This document shows positions 13,003 to 19,893 of a DNA stretch of 19,893 nt, in pieces (the stretch's first letter is position 1; every line of letters starts with the position of its first letter). Under the pieces are notes generated by a model that was given only the letters and a program-made list of their open reading frames with translations, had not been told where the DNA came from and did no database searches. Source of the stretch: CAYUYV01 sp964449455 (lineage in GTDB: Bacteria; Pseudomonadota; Alphaproteobacteria; JAJFIK01); assembly GCA_964449455.1 (NCBI GenBank), contig CAYUYV010000083.1, positions 1 to 19,893 on the forward strand, read 5' to 3'. Position numbers and translations under genes: made by a program.

Positions 13003-16000
13003 GTGAAATTCACCCGGCTGCGCCTCCAGGGATTCAAGTCCTTCGTGGACCCGACCGTGCTCGAAATCGAGCCCGGGCTAACGGGCATCGTGGGGCCCAA
13101 TGGCTGTGGCAAGTCGAATCTGGTGGAAGCCTTGCGCTGGGTCATGGGGGAGACGTCGGCGAAAAGCCTGCGCGGCGCCGGGATGGATGACGTGATTTTC
13201 GCCGGAACCTCCGGCCGTCCGGCACGCAATATGGCGGAGGTTGCGCTCCATATCGACAATGAGGAGCGCCGCGCGCCGCCTGCGGTCAATAGCGAGGACC
13301 AGCTTGAAATCACCCGCCGTATTGAGCGGGAGTCAGGGTCCGCTTATCGGATCAATGGCCGGGACATGCGGGCCCGGGACGTGCAGCTCCTCTTCGCGGA
13401 CCTTTCCTCCGGCGCCCATTCGCCGGCCCTTGTCCGCCAGGGCCAGATCGGCCAGCTCATCGCCGCAAAGCCCCAGAACCGGCGCATGATTTTGGAAGAG
13501 GCCGCCGGCATTTCCGGCCTTCACAGCCGACGCCATGAGGCAGAACTTCGGCTCAAGGCAGCGGAAACCAATCTCACGCGTCTTGAAGACGTGCTCGGCG
13601 AGCTCGACACCCAACTCGGCGCCTTGAAAAAACAAGCCAAGCAGGCGGAACGCTATCGGGGCCTTTCCGACAAAATCCGCAAGGCAGAAGCCATCTCGCT
13701 TTTCCTGCGCTGGCGCGAGGCGACCGAAGCGGTGCTGGCGAGCGAGACCCTGTTTCGCGACCAGGAGCAGGACGTGGCCCGGCTCGCGGCCGAGAACGCC
13801 ACTGCGGCGCGGCTGCAAACGGAGACCGCGGATGCGCTGCCACCCTTAAGAGAAGCCGAAGCGGGCGCAGCGGCAGCCCTGCACCGATTGACCGTCGAGC
13901 GGGAGTCCCTCGACCAGGACGAGGCGCGGGCACGGGATCAGGCCAAGCGCCTTCTGGCCCAACTTGAACAGATTGAAGCGGACATCCAGCGCGAACAGGC
14001 TGGCCTCTGCGATGGCGAACAGGAGCTGGCCGACCTTGTCGAAGAAGCCCAGGGGCTGCTGCGCGCCGGCGAGGGCCATGGGGACCGCCTGTCCAGCGCC
14101 CGCGCCACCCACAACTCCCAAAAGACTGCCCTTGGCGAAGCAGAAGAAAAGCTCGAAGCCGCGACGCGGGACAGTGCCGACCATGAAGCGCGCCGGTCCG
14201 CAGCGCGGCGGCGGCAGCAGGATCTGACCGCCCGGCGTGAGCGTCTCACCCGGGACATGGAGAAGGTCGCCGCTGACCACCAGTCCTTGGAAGCCGAGGC
14301 TGGTTCGGCCGATCTCGACGCCGCCAAATCCGAACTTGAGGCTGCGGAACGGGCCCAGACTGATGCCGATCAAGCCGCTTCAGCAGCTGAGACCGCCCGT
14401 ATTGAGGCTCAGGCGGCCGAAACGGCGGCCCGCGAACCGATCCAGGAGGCGGACCGGGCCTTGAGCGCCCTTAAGGCCGAAGCGAAGACCCTGGCCCAGC
14501 TCTGCGAAAGTGCGGATGGCGATGTCTGGCCGCCGGTTCTGGACGCCATTACCGTCACGCCGGGCTATGAAGCGGCTCTTGGGGCGGCCCTGGGCGATGA
14601 TCTGGAGGTTTCGGCCGAGACGGATGCGCCCATGCATTGGGCCTCCCTGCCGCCTTATGAGCCGGCACCGGCCCTGCCTGCGGAAGCCCGGCCGCTGAGC
14701 GAGCTGGTCCAGGCCCCGGATGCCCTGGCCCGCCGCTTGTCCCAGGTGGGCGTCGTCGATGATCGGGATGGAAAGGCCCTTCAGGAAAGACTCGCGCCGG
14801 GCCAGCGCCTTGTCACACGGGATGGCGACCTTTGGCGCTGGGACGGCATGACCGTCGCCGCCGATGCGCCAACCCCGGCCGCGGTGCGCCTCAAGCATCG
14901 AAACCGCCTCAAAGAGGTGGAGCAGGAGCTTCAGACCGCCGAATCCCAGGCCCAAATGGCCCGTGAGGCGGGCGCAAAGGCCCGTGAGAGGGTCGAAGCC
15001 GCCACAACGCGGGAAAAAGACGTTCGCAACGCGGTTCGAAGCGCGCAGCAAGTCCTGAGTGCGGCCCGGAACCGGCTTTCGGAGCTTGAAAAGAAAGCAT
15101 CCCGCCACCAGGAGCGCCTTGCAGGCCTGACGGAAGCCGCGCGCCGCTTGGCCCGCGAGGCCGGCGATCTCGACATGGATCTCGCCGAAGCCGCCGCAGC
15201 TCTTGACGACGTAGAAGCAAAGCCCGATCCGGCCATCGCCCTAGGCGAGCACAAAGAGACTGTCGCGGCGCTGCGGCTGGCGGTCTCCGAGGCGGCCCGG
15301 GCTTGCGATGATCTGGAACGCGAAGAAACGGCCCGGCAAACGCGGCTTGAGGCGATCGAGAAAACCCGCAGCGGCTGGGAAGGGCGCAAGGCCCGCGCCG
15401 CGGATCAGCTCCAAAGCCTCGCCGCCCGGCGTGATGAGGCGCGCGAGGAGTTGAAAACGGTCGAAGCGCTGCCGGCCGAGATTCATGAGAAGCGCACGGG
15501 CCTTCTGGAGGCCCTTGAGGCGGCTGAAAGCCGGCGCCGGGTGACTGCCAACCAGCTTCAGGAGGCTGAGAACCGCCAGCGGGAGATCGATACCGCCGCC
15601 AAAACCCTCCAGGCCGCCCTTTCGGAGGCGCGGGAAGCCCGCGCCCGCCAGGAAGCCACCCTTCAGGCCCAGAAAGCCCGCATTGAAGACGCCGAAGCTC
15701 GTATCCGCGAGGCCATGGACTGCGCCCCTGAAGCGGTTCTGGAAACCGGCGGCGTGGAAGCGGGCGAAGAGCTGCCGCCCCTTGATGAGGTCGATCGCAA
15801 GCTGGAGCGCCTGAAACGCGAGCGCGAGAATATGGGCGCGGTCAATCTGCGCGCCGAAGAAGAGGCCAAGGAGTATCTAGAGCGCCTTGAGACCATGAAT
15901 ACGGAGCGCGAGGACCTGCTCCAGGCCATTGGCAAGCTGCGCCAGGGTATTGCCAGCCTGAACAAGGAGGGTCGCGAGCGCCTTTTGGCCGCCTTCGACG

Positions 16001-16458
16001 TGGTCAATGGCCATTTCACGGAATTGTTCACCAGCCTGTTTGGCGGCGGCACGGCCCATCTGGAGCTTGTGGAGTCGGATGATCCGCTCAATGCGGGTCT
16101 GGAGATTTTCGCCCGCCCGCCGGGCAAGAAGCTGAGCAATCTGTCGCTTTTGTCGGGTGGTGAGCAGGCCCTGACGGCATTGTCGCTGATTTTCGCCGTG
16201 TTCATAGCCAATCCGGCGCCGATCTGCGTCCTTGATGAGGTGGACGCCCCCCTTGATGACGCCAATGTGGAGCGGTTCTGCAATCTGGTGGACGAAATGT
16301 CCGGCCGCACCGAGACGCGCTTCCTGGTCATCACCCACCATGCGTTGACCATGTCGCGGATGAACCGGCTTTATGGGGTGACGATGGCCGAGCGGGGCGT
16401 GAGCCAGCTCGTCAGCGTGAACCTCCAGGAGGCCGAACAGGTCGTTGCCATGGGCTGA
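13003..16458 (+). CDS. smc: Chromosome segregation protein SMC
   Basis: This 1151-aa ATPase forms the condensin dimer that compacts and separates chromosomes. The N-terminal head has FTRLRLQGFKSF and Walker A GPNGCGKS (31-38). Coiled-coil arms, rich in Ala, Glu and Arg with heptad spacing, run at about 165-500 and 640-1000. The hinge (about 500-640) contains VLDAITVTPGYEAALGAALGDDLEV and the alphaproteobacterial segment LVTRDGDLWRWDG. The C-terminal head has the ABC signature LSGGEQ (1050-1055), Walker B CVLDEVD with D1078/E1079, and the switch histidine in ITHH. GTG at 13003 follows AAAGGG with 6 nt spacing and gives the conserved N-terminus; the frame is open upstream but not conserved. No scpA or scpB is in the window. 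No clear terminator follows, so some transcription may reach the atp operon. Confidence 0.98.
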   Translation: MKFTRLRLQGFKSFVDPTVLEIEPGLTGIVGPNGCGKSNLVEALRWVMGETSAKSLRGAGMDDVIFAGTSGRPARNMAEVALHIDNEERRAPPAVNSEDQLEITRRIERESGSAYRINGRDMRARDVQLLFADLSSGAHSPALVRQGQIGQLIAAKPQNRRMILEEAAGISGLHSRRHEAELRLKAAETNLTRLEDVLGELDTQLGALKKQAKQAERYRGLSDKIRKAEAISLFLRWREATEAVLASETLFRDQEQDVARLAAENATAARLQTETADALPPLREAEAGAAAALHRLTVERESLDQDEARARDQAKRLLAQLEQIEADIQREQAGLCDGEQELADLVEEAQGLLRAGEGHGDRLSSARATHNSQKTALGEAEEKLEAATRDSADHEARRSAARRRQQDLTARRERLTRDMEKVAADHQSLEAEAGSADLDAAKSELEAAERAQTDADQAASAAETARIEAQAAETAAREPIQEADRALSALKAEAKTLAQLCESADGDVWPPVLDAITVTPGYEAALGAALGDDLEVSAETDAPMHWASLPPYEPAPALPAEARPLSELVQAPDALARRLSQVGVVDDRDGKALQERLAPGQRLVTRDGDLWRWDGMTVAADAPTPAAVRLKHRNRLKEVEQELQTAESQAQMAREAGAKARERVEAATTREKDVRNAVRSAQQVLSAARNRLSELEKKASRHQERLAGLTEAARRLAREAGDLDMDLAEAAAALDDVEAKPDPAIALGEHKETVAALRLAVSEAARACDDLEREETARQTRLEAIEKTRSGWEGRKARAADQLQSLAARRDEAREELKTVEALPAEIHEKRTGLLEALEAAESRRRVTANQLQEAENRQREIDTAAKTLQAALSEAREARARQEATLQAQKARIEDAEARIREAMDCAPEAVLETGGVEAGEELPPLDEVDRKLERLKRERENMGAVNLRAEEEAKEYLERLETMNTEREDLLQAIGKLRQGIASLNKEGRERLLAAFDVVNGHFTELFTSLFGGGTAHLELVESDDPLNAGLEIFARPPGKKLSNLSLLSGGEQALTALSLIFAVFIANPAPICVLDEVDAPLDDANVERFCNLVDEMSGRTETRFLVITHHALTMSRMNRLYGVTMAERGVSQLVSVNLQEAEQVVAMG

Positions 16459-16519
16459 CGACGGGGCCGCAGCAAAATAATCCTGCGAAAACAATATATT
16501 AAGCGATTAACCCGGGTGC

Positions 16520-16548
16520 TTGACTAAGGATAGCGCGCTCGTTAGGTT
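16520..16548 (+). promoter_or_regulatory. Candidate promoter of the ATP synthase F0 operon
   Basis: TTGACT (16520-16525) is a good -35 hexamer in the context CTTGAC favoured in Alphaproteobacteria. A 17-nt spacer leads to TAGGTT (16543-16548), a weak -10. An AT-rich tract (about 16477-16510) just upstream could act as an UP element. Confidence 0.5.
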
Positions 16549-16724
16549 GCGCGCGATCTCAAGACGAAAGACGCTTATTTTTTGACAGGGGATGGGCGAT
16601 TTCGGGCACTCAAGACGATGACCGCCGATCGGAAGACCGCCAAACCGGTCCTTCCCGTCCGGAAACGGGCATCCGACCCGATAAACACGCACCCTCCCCG
16701 TCTCTCCAAGACGTCGCGGAGCGC

Positions 16725-17042
16725 TTGCGGATCGCCCAGGACCGTTTGTCACAGGATGACCCGGACGGAACCCCGTCCCACGGACCGTCCAGTGATACCG
16801 GCAAAGGGTTGAACGCGGCTCTTCGTATGGGAACGGACTTCGTCGCTGCGGTCGTCGTTGGCGCCGGCCTCGGATGGTTCCTGGATCAGGGATTGGGCAC
16901 CTGGCCGATCATGTTCCTGATCTTCTTCCTGTTCGGGGTGGCAGCAGGGTTTCTCAACATGGTCCGCACCGCCAACAAATTGGGGGTCGGATCCGCGCCG
17001 CCGCCGGGATCATCCGGACACGGTGGGGCGGGCACTGAGTAA
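16725..17042 (+). CDS. atpI: ATP synthase protein I (AtpI)
   Basis: AtpI assists assembly of the c-ring and may affect Mg2+ handling; it is the usual first gene of the F0 operon. Two transmembrane helices are visible (TDFVAAVVVGAGLGWFLD and WPIMFLIFFLFGVAAGFLNMV), the glycine-rich pattern of the family. The given TTG start yields 105 aa but is probably not the true one. The frame stays open from 16524 and encodes SLQDVAERLRIAQ across the TTG, which matches the family's N-terminal helix. No ATG or GTG exists in this frame upstream; ATT at 16599, six bases after AGGGGA (16587-16592), would give 147 aa starting SGTQDDDRRSEDR after the initiator. atpB follows after 105 nt. Confidence 0.85.
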   Translation: MRIAQDRLSQDDPDGTPSHGPSSDTGKGLNAALRMGTDFVAAVVVGAGLGWFLDQGLGTWPIMFLIFFLFGVAAGFLNMVRTANKLGVGSAPPPGSSGHGGAGTE

Positions 17043-17164
17043 TGGCGGTCCAGCGCTCCGCAAGGGCAGCGCGGCGCCACCGTGAAATGGGAATGATCCG
17101 TCCGATGGCCTTGGGGGCCCGGATGGAGCGACTGGAAGGACGCAATCGTGGCCGAAGGTGGTGA
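17042..17164 (+). CDS. Possible arginine-rich 40-aa ORF between atpI and atpB
   Basis: An ATG overlaps the atpI stop as TAATG, and the frame runs 40 codons (12 Arg) to a TGA that lies 17 nt into atpB. No family is recognised. It may only serve, if translated, to carry ribosomes from atpI to the atpB start; it may equally be a chance frame in GC-rich DNA. Confidence 0.2.
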   Translation: MAVQRSARAARRHREMGMIRPMALGARMERLEGRNRGRRW

Positions 17165-17909
17165 ACACAGCCCGCTCGAACAGTTTCTGATCAAGCCGAT
17201 CCTGGAGATCCAAGTCGGCCAATATGATGTGTCGCTGACCAATTCCAGCCTGTTCATGATCTTTGCAACAGCGGGCATTACGGCCTTCCTGACCCTGAGT
17301 ATGTCAGGGCGGGCCATGGTGCCGGGGCGCTGGCAGAACCTTGCCGAGATGAGTTACGAGTTTGTCGCGGATATTGTTCGATCGACCTCGGGCACGGAGG
17401 GAATGAAATATTTCCCGCTCGTGTTCTCGCTGTTCATGTATGTGCTGTTCTGTAACCTCCTTGGCATGATGCCCTATTCTTTCACGGTCACGTCCCACAT
17501 CATCGTGACGTTTGGCCTTGCCTTGGTCGCCATCTTGGCCGTGCTCGTGATCGGCTTTGCGCGCAATGGCCTTGGCTTTTTGAAACTGTTCGCCCCATCG
17601 GGCGTCCCCCCCTTCCTCCTGATCCTGATCATCCCGATCGAAGTGATCTCCTTCCTGACCCGACCTGTCAGCCTTGCCGTTCGCTTGTTTGCGAACATGC
17701 TGGCCGGCCACACCATGCTGAAGGTTTTCGCAGGCTTCGTCGTTGGACTGCTCTCGATTGAAGGTTTGGGCGCCCTGTCGGCCGTTGTGCCCTTGTTCGC
17801 CGCCGTGGCGATCACGGGCCTTGAGTTTTTGGTGGCTTTCCTCCAGGCCTTCATCTTCGCGATGTTGACCAGCATCTACCTCAATGATGCGCTTCACCCG
17901 AGCCACTGA
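17148..17909 (+). CDS. atpB: F0F1 ATP synthase subunit a
   Basis: This 253-aa polytopic membrane protein forms the proton half-channels against the c-ring. The essential arginine is R179 in SLAVRLFANMLAGHTMLK (E. coli R210). The last helix EFLVAFLQAFIFAMLTSIYLND carries the conserved Gln and Tyr region. The N-terminus HSPLEQFLIKPIL is typical of the alphaproteobacterial/mitochondrial type. About five to six helices are visible at 30-50, 90-110, 115-137, 152-172, 175-205 and 215-245. The GTG start follows GGAAGGA with a 7-nt gap. It is second in the F0 operon, with atpE 87 nt downstream. Confidence 0.97.
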   Translation: MAEGGEHSPLEQFLIKPILEIQVGQYDVSLTNSSLFMIFATAGITAFLTLSMSGRAMVPGRWQNLAEMSYEFVADIVRSTSGTEGMKYFPLVFSLFMYVLFCNLLGMMPYSFTVTSHIIVTFGLALVAILAVLVIGFARNGLGFLKLFAPSGVPPFLLILIIPIEVISFLTRPVSLAVRLFANMLAGHTMLKVFAGFVVGLLSIEGLGALSAVVPLFAAVAITGLEFLVAFLQAFIFAMLTSIYLNDALHPSH

Positions 17910-17996
17910 TCGCCATGTTACCGGGCGCCGGTCCGACTGGATCCCGGCGTGGCCGCGTTAACGAATGACCAACAGACCTTGAGAGGAGTTCTTCCC

Positions 17997-18221
17997 ATGG
18001 ACGCTGATGCCGCCAAGCTGCTCGCCGCCGGCCTTTACGCTTTCGCCCTGATGGGTGCCGCGCTCGCCATTGGCAACATCTTCGCAAACTATCTGCAGGG
18101 CGCGATGCGCAACCCGTCCGCTGCTCCGCAGGAACGCACCATGGTTTACATCGGCTTCGCCCTGGCGGAAGCAACGGGCCTGTTCGGCCTCGTGATGGCT
18201 TTCGTTCTGATTTCGAGCTGA
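17997..18221 (+). CDS. atpE: F0F1 ATP synthase subunit c
   Basis: This 74-aa hairpin of two membrane helices makes the rotating ring. The proton-carrying carboxylate is E58 in ALAEATGLFGLVM, and the polar loop is R38-N39-P40. In helix 1 the usual GxGNIFG is AxGNIFA (A24, G26, A30), so two motif glycines are alanine. The ATG follows GAGAGGAG, the strongest ribosome site in the operon, with 8 nt spacing, in keeping with the many copies needed per complex. A 16-codon upstream extension in frame is not conserved. A stable hairpin follows at 18231-18269. Confidence 0.97.
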   Translation: MDADAAKLLAAGLYAFALMGAALAIGNIFANYLQGAMRNPSAAPQERTMVYIGFALAEATGLFGLVMAFVLISS

Positions 18222-18230
18222 TCGCCTTTC

Positions 18231-18269
18231 GCAGCTTGGCGGGTGGCGCTTCGGTCCACCCGCGGCTGC
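18231..18269 (+). other. Intercistronic hairpin after atpE
   Basis: GCGGGTGG (18239-18246) pairs perfectly with CCACCCGC (18256-18263) around a 9-nt loop, and GCAGC/GCTGC (18231-18235/18265-18269) extends it across a small bulge. No T run follows, so it is more likely an mRNA processing or 3'-protection structure than a full terminator. Confidence 0.6.
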
Positions 18270-18466
18270 ATCCTATGGACCTCACGGATTTAAGACACTC
18301 TGAGACGTGAGAGCCCCAGGGACTTGGTTGATGCCTTGAGGACACGGCGGAACACACCGCCCCTGAAGAGGCTGATCGACCGGAGCCCAAATGCGGATCA
18401 TCGGCCATAAAGGTCAGTGTCCGTCTCTATATGACATCGATTTATCCGCGATCAGGACGTCAGACC

Positions 18467-19099
18467 ATGGCAGCGCCCGAACCGTCTCAATCCGCCGCGA
18501 CCAAGACTGGTGCAGACAGTCATGGCCCCAATGCCCACGGTGATGACCTGATCGAGTCCACCGGCGCGCACGGCGACAGCGAAGCCAAGGGCTTGCCCCA
18601 GCTTCAGCCCGAAAACAGCCTCTTCGTCAGCCAACTTGTTTGGCTCGCGATCACATTCGGCTTCCTCTACATCGTCATGGCCCGGTTCGCCCTGCCACGC
18701 ATCTCGACCGTGATCGAGGAGCGGCGGGACAAGATCGCCCTCGACATTGACAAGGCCGGCGCCTTCAAGCGTGAAACGGACGAGGCCATTGAGGCCTATG
18801 AGACCGCCCTGAAGGAAGCCAAGGCCCGGGCCCAGAAAACGATCGAAGAAACGCGCCGGCGGGTGAAAGCCGAGATGGAAGACATCCGCACCAGCACGGA
18901 GCAGGAACTCGACGAGAAACTGCGGACTGCGGAAACGCGGATCGACTCGGCCAAGGAGCGCGCGCTTTTGAACATTCGCGACGTGGCTGCCGATCTGACC
19001 CGGAGCATTCTGGACAAGGTGCACCATGACGGTGCGCCGAATGACAACATGATCGCGCAGGCGATTGATACGGAGCTGAGCGCGCGGAACCTGAACTGA
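18467..19099 (+). CDS. atpF': F0F1 ATP synthase subunit b' (second b-type subunit)
   Basis: This 210-aa protein forms one arm of the peripheral stalk that holds F1 to F0. A polar, Gly/His/Asp-containing N-terminal segment (1-50) precedes one membrane helix (52-72, LFVSQLVWLAITFGFLYIVM). LPRISTVIEERRDKI follows, then a long charged coiled coil to the C-terminus. ATG 18467 is chosen because AGGA lies 9 nt upstream; ATG 18431 lacks a ribosome site. Organisms with b and b' form a heterodimer instead of a b2 homodimer, and the longer, N-terminally extended copy in first position is b'. A 245-nt spacer separates it from atpE, and atpF follows after 91 nt. Confidence 0.92.
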   Translation: MAAPEPSQSAATKTGADSHGPNAHGDDLIESTGAHGDSEAKGLPQLQPENSLFVSQLVWLAITFGFLYIVMARFALPRISTVIEERRDKIALDIDKAGAFKRETDEAIEAYETALKEAKARAQKTIEETRRRVKAEMEDIRTSTEQELDEKLRTAETRIDSAKERALLNIRDVAADLTRSILDKVHHDGAPNDNMIAQAIDTELSARNLN

Positions 19100-19190
19100 G
19101 GCTTGGGTTCGAGGCGGCCATTGCGTATCTCGCCTCACCGCGCCTTTCGCCACGGTTCGAGCCCGGCGCCTTCACTAGCGGAGTTGACCA

Positions 19191-19676
19191 GTGTTTTCCG
19201 ATCCGACCTTTTGGGTTGCCGTCTCCCTGCTCCTGTTCCTGGGCCTGCTGATTTATCTCGGTGTCCCGAAAGTGGTGACGGACGCCCTCGACGCCCGCAC
19301 GGAACAAATCCGTAAGGAAATCGAAGACGCGCGGCAGCTTCGTGAAGATGCCCAGGCCATGCTGTCCGACTATCGGCGCAAGCAGAAACTAGCCGAGGAC
19401 GAAGCGAAGACCATTATCGAGACCGCCCAGAAAGAAGCGGGACGCTACGCCGAGGAAACGCGGCTCGCCATTCAGGCGCAGATGGCCCGCCGTGCCGAGC
19501 TTGCCGAAAAGCGCATCGCGCGGGCGGAACAGGCAGCCATTGCAGAAGTCCGGGCCGCCGCTGCGGACGTCGCGGTCGCAGCCGCCCAACGCGTACTCGT
19601 CGACAGCTTGGATGAGCGCACGGACGCCCAATTGATCAACACGGCGATCAAGGAGCTGCCCTCCCGCCTGAACTGA
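19191..19676 (+). CDS. atpF: F0F1 ATP synthase subunit b
   Basis: This 161-aa protein is the partner stalk subunit. A membrane helix sits at the very N-terminus (7-26, FWVAVSLLLFLGLLIYLGVP), followed by KVVTDALDARTEQIRKEIEDA, the conserved hinge into the right-handed coiled coil. The C-terminal part (AQRVLVDSLDERTDAQLINTAIKEL) resembles the delta-binding end. GTG 19191 follows CGGAG with a 7-nt gap. It is the last gene of the operon, with a terminator 55 nt further on; the F1 genes must lie elsewhere. Confidence 0.95.
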   Translation: MFSDPTFWVAVSLLLFLGLLIYLGVPKVVTDALDARTEQIRKEIEDARQLREDAQAMLSDYRRKQKLAEDEAKTIIETAQKEAGRYAEETRLAIQAQMARRAELAEKRIARAEQAAIAEVRAAAADVAVAAAQRVLVDSLDERTDAQLINTAIKELPSRLN

Positions 19677-19731
19677 TCCAGGGCGAGCGCTTTTGTGGAC
19701 AGGCTCCCCCCCCACCAGGGATTGAGGTTTG

Positions 19732-19767
19732 ACGCGCCGTTCTCGATGAGCGGCGCGTTTGTCGTTT
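19732..19767 (+). terminator. Intrinsic terminator of the F0 operon
   Basis: ACGCGCCG (19732-19739) and CGGCGCGT (19751-19758) form a perfect 8-bp stem with an 11-nt loop, followed by TTGTCGTTT. It lies 55 nt after the atpF stop. Confidence 0.75.
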
Positions 19768-19893
19768 GCGGGCCCGGATTTTGTGATCTCATTGGGGGAG
19801 CGGGAGAGCGGCCTGCCGGAAGAGTGGCCCCCAGGACGGCTAGTGTGGCGGGTCAGGAATTCGCCCGCATGATCGGCGGGCTCCGTAGCGAAT

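Noticed and set aside
16499..16510. TTAA-N4-TTAA considered as a CtrA site upstream of atpI
   Set aside because: CtrA needs a seven-base spacer between TTAA halves; the spacing here is four.
19768..19893. Possible RNA gene at the right edge (hairpin GCCCGC/GCGGGC at 19863-19881)
   Set aside because: I could not fit a tRNA, tmRNA, RNase P or 6S pattern, and the sequence is cut by the window end.

Overview
This window comes from a GC-rich alphaproteobacterium (order not resolved). Four things point there. It carries a CcrM-type GANTC methyltransferase gene. The neighbourhood mutY / DUF721 (dciA-like) / dsbA-like / smc is typical of the class. The ATP synthase F0 genes form their own operon with two b-type subunits (b' and b) and no F1 genes beside them. 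Two exact copies of the alphaproteobacterial LexA box GTTC-N7-GTTC lie ahead of one gene.

Layout. Positions 1-2933, minus strand: an operon of a GT-C-like membrane glycosyltransferase candidate, a TIGR04283-like GT2 glycosyltransferase, a TIGR04282-like nucleotidyl/glycosyltransferase, and apparently a further gene cut by the window edge. Positions 2934-3855: a 0.9-kb non-coding stretch with short tandem duplications, a possible FNR/FixK box and two LexA boxes. Positions 3856-7259, plus strand: a PA0069-family radical SAM protein (COG1533), a 338-nt structured spacer, rnhB, then ccrM. Positions 7435-7926: a small VOC-fold protein that may be exported. Positions 8134-9252 (minus): mutY. Positions 9370-10065 (plus): DUF721/DciA-like. 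Positions 10109-11827 (minus): an exported SGNH-type esterase that splits the usual DUF721-dsbA neighbourhood. Positions 12071-16458 (plus): a periplasmic DsbA-like thioredoxin-fold protein, then smc. Positions 16459-19767 (plus): promoter, atpI, atpB, atpE, atpF', atpF, terminator.

How they fit together. Much of the centre is genome maintenance: RNase HII removes ribonucleotides and primers, CcrM marks GANTC sites, MutY corrects A opposite 8-oxoG, the DUF721/DciA-like protein is linked to replicative helicase loading, and SMC condenses chromosomes. The radical SAM gene behind LexA boxes would fit an SOS-controlled member of that set. The final block builds the membrane sector of ATP synthase, with an intercistronic hairpin after the high-copy c-subunit gene.

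Most of the window is ordinary core genome. The strongest new leads are regulatory: the paired LexA boxes (3554-3633), the structured spacer before rnhB (4992-5250), a probable non-canonical ATT start for atpI (16599), and a cluster of recent-looking tandem duplications confined to spacers. I did not find a defence system, CRISPR array, prophage, tRNA, rRNA or intact insertion sequence.
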